Source of the DNA: an uncultured Christensenella sp. | GTDB taxonomy: Bacteria; Bacillota; Clostridia; Christensenellales; Borkfalkiaceae | Assembly (NCBI GenBank): GCA_910578145.1 | Contig: CAJTPJ010000018.1 | Location: 1 to 22,633 of the forward strand | Length of the DNA stretch: 22,633 bases | Direction of reading: 5' to 3' | Part shown: piece by piece, positions 21,155 through 22,633 of the stretch | How the letters are laid out: each line of letters opens with the position of its first letter | How positions within the stretch are numbered: position 1 is the stretch's first letter | The notes under the pieces: model-generated | Told to the model about the DNA's origin: nothing | The model's input: the letters and a program-made list of their open reading frames with translations, nothing else | The model's database searches: none | Program-made: the position numbers and the translations under genes

Positions 21155-21178
21155 CCGCCGACGGTACTCCGTCGGCGG
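21155..21178 (-). terminator. Strong hairpin after the 218-residue gene
   Basis: Perfect 10-bp GC-rich stem CCGCCGACGG/CCGTCGGCGG with a 4-nt loop, about 50 nt after the stop at 21228. The following minus-strand bases TTTGTCTAAT are only weakly T-rich, so terminator activity is uncertain. Confidence 0.45.
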
Positions 21179-21196
21179 CTCATGCGGTATTTAATT

Positions 21197-21238
21197 TTAA
21201 TCTTCCGTTTCGTAATAGTAGGAATAATTAATCCTTAT
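21197..21238 (-). repeat. Second copy of the Fic C-terminal tail
   Basis: This stretch matches 21918-21959, the 3' end of the fic gene, over about 35 bp with four or five mismatches, up to and including the stop codon. Translated, it gives RINYSYYYETED, against GIDYSYYYETEG in the intact Fic protein. It overlaps the last codons of the 218-residue gene in another frame. The similarity stops just upstream of the tail, after a one-base deletion, so it is a fragment. Confidence 0.8.
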
Positions 21239-21884
21239 CTTCCCAACCACAATACTTTAACTCTATATATTCTTGCTTTTGCAATTGACCCTCTTGACTT
21301 TCTAAGTCTGTAAGCAATACTTTTGTGAAAAGTACATTATTTTCGGGATAAATACAATCGGTATAAAGCTTAATGAAGTATTTTTCTTTAACATTCTTAA
21401 TCAAAACCGTCACATCATGCGTATAGTAATCGTCATCTTCGTCGTCCTCTGCTTCAACGGCATAAATTGCTTCACAATCGTCTATATCCTGTAAAATAAA
21501 ATCTAAAACTTTGAACGTATTTTTATATTCTTCAAGATCATACCAGTCGTCACTATCATCAAAAAAGGAAAGGCTGTCCAGCCAGTCGCTTATTTCAAAA
21601 ATTAAAAACTCCTTTAATGAAACGCTTTTATCGTTATTTTCTATTTTGAAACCGCTATTTATAATCCAATCATAAGCAGTTGACCAGTATGCAAAAAATT
21701 TTGCGTTGATTTTTTTTGACCGGTACTTTTCTATCGCGCAGATAATTCTCTCCACATTATAATATTTTTCGAAGGCATTGTTCAAATCGAATTCTTTTTT
21801 ATCAATATTGATTACAAACTTTTCTAGTTCACTCCAATCGCAACTCACGTCGCAAATTTTTTCAAATAACTCTTTATTAAACAT
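21228..21884 (-). CDS. Acidic hypothetical protein next to Fic
   Basis: A 218-residue soluble protein, rich in Asp, Glu, Tyr and Phe, with a run EAEDDEDDDYY near 146-156. No signal peptide or membrane helix is seen, and I recognise no family. The start at 21884 has a GGGAGG site at about 9-10 nt. It begins 33 nt after the fic stop in the same direction, so the two are probably co-transcribed. Its 3' end runs into a duplicated copy of the Fic tail. Acidic proteins of this size next to toxin genes are sometimes immunity proteins, but class III Fic proteins inhibit themselves, so this role is only a possibility. Confidence 0.65.
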   Translation of the reverse strand: MFNKELFEKICDVSCDWSELEKFVINIDKKEFDLNNAFEKYYNVERIICAIEKYRSKKINAKFFAYWSTAYDWIINSGFKIENNDKSVSLKEFLIFEISDWLDSLSFFDDSDDWYDLEEYKNTFKVLDFILQDIDDCEAIYAVEAEDDEDDDYYTHDVTVLIKNVKEKYFIKLYTDCIYPENNVLFTKVLLTDLESQEGQLQKQEYIELKYCGWEDKD

Positions 21885-21917
21885 TTAATTTAGCCTCCCA
21901 AATCACTTAGCCCTTCA

Positions 21918-22633
21918 TTAACCTTCAGTTTCGTAATAGTAAGAATAATCAATTCCTTTCATAAACATTTCGCGGTTATCAATTTCGTCTGTAAGCGCAC
22001 TGCTGATAAGCGCAAGAATATCGGAATAATCCACAGGACTTTTTTGCATTGCGGAAAGGTAAGCCCGCTTGTCTATCTTACTCCAATCCACGCATTTCCG
22101 TAAATTCTTTTTCAAAATTAAGTCGAGCCAAATTCTCGTACTTCTGCCATTGCCTTCCATAAACGGATGAGCGATGTTCATTTCTACATACTTCTTAACG
22201 ATGTCTTCACTATTATCTTCAGGCATTTTGTCAATGATTGCAAGATTTTCTTTTAGATACATTGACGGGGCAAACGCAAATCCGCCTTTCGCAATGTTCA
22301 AGCCTCGAATTTTACCCGCAAAATCGTAAAGTCCGCCGAAGATATATCCGTGAATTTGTTGTAAACCTTTCGTCGTCCCGACTTCTATTTCGTCAATCAA
22401 GCCGCTTTCAAACAGCTCGTATGCCTTCTGCTTGCTCTTCTCGTCAACAGTACTTCCAATGCCTTTTACCCATCTGGAAAAATTCTCTTTATTCTTTGCC
22501 GGAATTAGCGCAGTAATCAGAGTAACGCCGTTTTCATCCACGACATCGGTAAGGTAAGACTTTCCGTCGTTTGCCTTTAATTTCAGTTGTTTGCAAATTG
22601 CAATCAACTGAGCATTTCGGCGTTTCATTGTTG
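21918..22633 (-). CDS. Fic-domain AMP-transferase, class III, with N-terminal BRO-N/DinD-like part (5' end outside window)
   Basis: At least 236 residues are visible, counting from the in-frame ATG at 22628; the frame is open to the window edge. The Fic motif HPFMEGNGRSTR (154-165) is complete, with catalytic H154 and the anion-binding GNGR. The flap region is GGLYDFAGKIR (98-108). The C-terminal SYYYE (229-233) matches the position of the class III inhibitory helix of N. meningitidis Fic, with T where E-G is usual. Residues ~8-57 (QLKLKANDGKSYLTDVVD, then IPAKNKENFSRWVKG) resemble the end of a BRO-N/DinD-like domain, so the true start is probably outside. Such enzymes AMPylate proteins, often gyrase or topoisomerase IV; the target here is unknown. 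Confidence 0.88.
   Translation of the reverse strand, partial: TMKRRNAQLIAICKQLKLKANDGKSYLTDVVDENGVTLITALIPAKNKENFSRWVKGIGSTVDEKSKQKAYELFESGLIDEIEVGTTKGLQQIHGYIFGGLYDFAGKIRGLNIAKGGFAFAPSMYLKENLAIIDKMPEDNSEDIVKKYVEMNIAHPFMEGNGRSTRIWLDLILKKNLRKCVDWSKIDKRAYLSAMQKSPVDYSDILALISSALTDEIDNREMFMKGIDYSYYYETEG

Larger units (their letters stand above)
17744..22633. mobile_element. Integrated element at tRNA-Gln (right end not found)
   Basis: The left boundary is placed in the 3' part of tRNA-Gln by gene order: tRNA, repeated motifs, then an outward-facing tyrosine integrase. Small genes, a TnpV-like protein and a ribbon-helix-helix regulator follow, all on the minus strand. Base use is visibly more AT-rich from about 20500 on. 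No relaxase, replication or transfer gene is seen. No exact copy of the tRNA 3' end occurs further right, so the element either continues past the window or has a decayed end. Whether the Fic module belongs to it is not certain. Confidence 0.6.

Noticed and set aside
21130..21231. A 33-codon plus-strand frame starting at ATG 21130
   Set aside because: It crosses the GC-rich hairpin and the antisense of the fic tail copy; no ribosome site.

Overview
The window looks like a chromosomal segment of an uncultured low-to-mid-GC Bacillota (Clostridia-type) bacterium. The reasons are the gene families (KtrAB, 3H-type NiaR, PrsW, TnpV-type element genes), AGGAGG-like ribosome sites on many genes, near-consensus TTGACA-17-TATAAT promoters and U-tailed terminators. 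This placement rests on family content only. Genus is not decidable from the sequence.

Layout. 1-4691: minus-strand genes for a GNAT-YoaP acetyltransferase, a translationally coupled pair (PrsW-like intramembrane protease plus a YjdF-like membrane protein) and a tandem-GNAT protein. 4753-5133: a tRNA-Ser(UGA) transcription unit whose promoter first reads two near-identical 87-bp repeats, each starting with the first 19-20 nt of the tRNA. 5138-6800: divergent radC and tyrosine-phosphatase genes with back-to-back promoters. 6799-9918: glmM-glmS, which make glucosamine-6-P and glucosamine-1-P for the cell wall. 10215-12374: ktrB-ktrA potassium uptake. 12406-14035: a PRC-barrel protein, then a promoter, a rod-like structured RNA with an attenuator-like terminator, and a double zinc-ribbon membrane protein. 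14042-17606: an NAD supply locus. It holds nadB-nadC-niaR behind a 28-bp palindromic operator that covers the -35 box, with pnuC convergent to it behind a candidate cis-regulatory RNA that can pair with the pnuC ribosome site. Several promoters lie so close to the start codon that leaderless mRNAs are predicted.

17689-22633: a tRNA-Gln(CUG) gene used as an integration site, followed by an accessory region. That region carries repeated motifs next to the tRNA, a tyrosine integrase, small genes, a TnpV-like protein, a ribbon-helix-helix regulator with paired operator repeats, and a Fic module. The Fic gene runs off the right edge. It appears to be a BRO-N/DinD-like domain fused to a class III Fic domain with a C-terminal SYYYE inhibitory motif. 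The tail encoding this motif is duplicated downstream of the neighbouring 218-residue gene of unknown function. The right end of the element was not identified.

Most noteworthy: (1) the tRNA-Ser-derived tandem repeats in the tRNA transcript; (2) the structured RNA at 13041-13226; (3) the pnuC leader; (4) the duplicated Fic autoinhibitory tail around an orphan gene.
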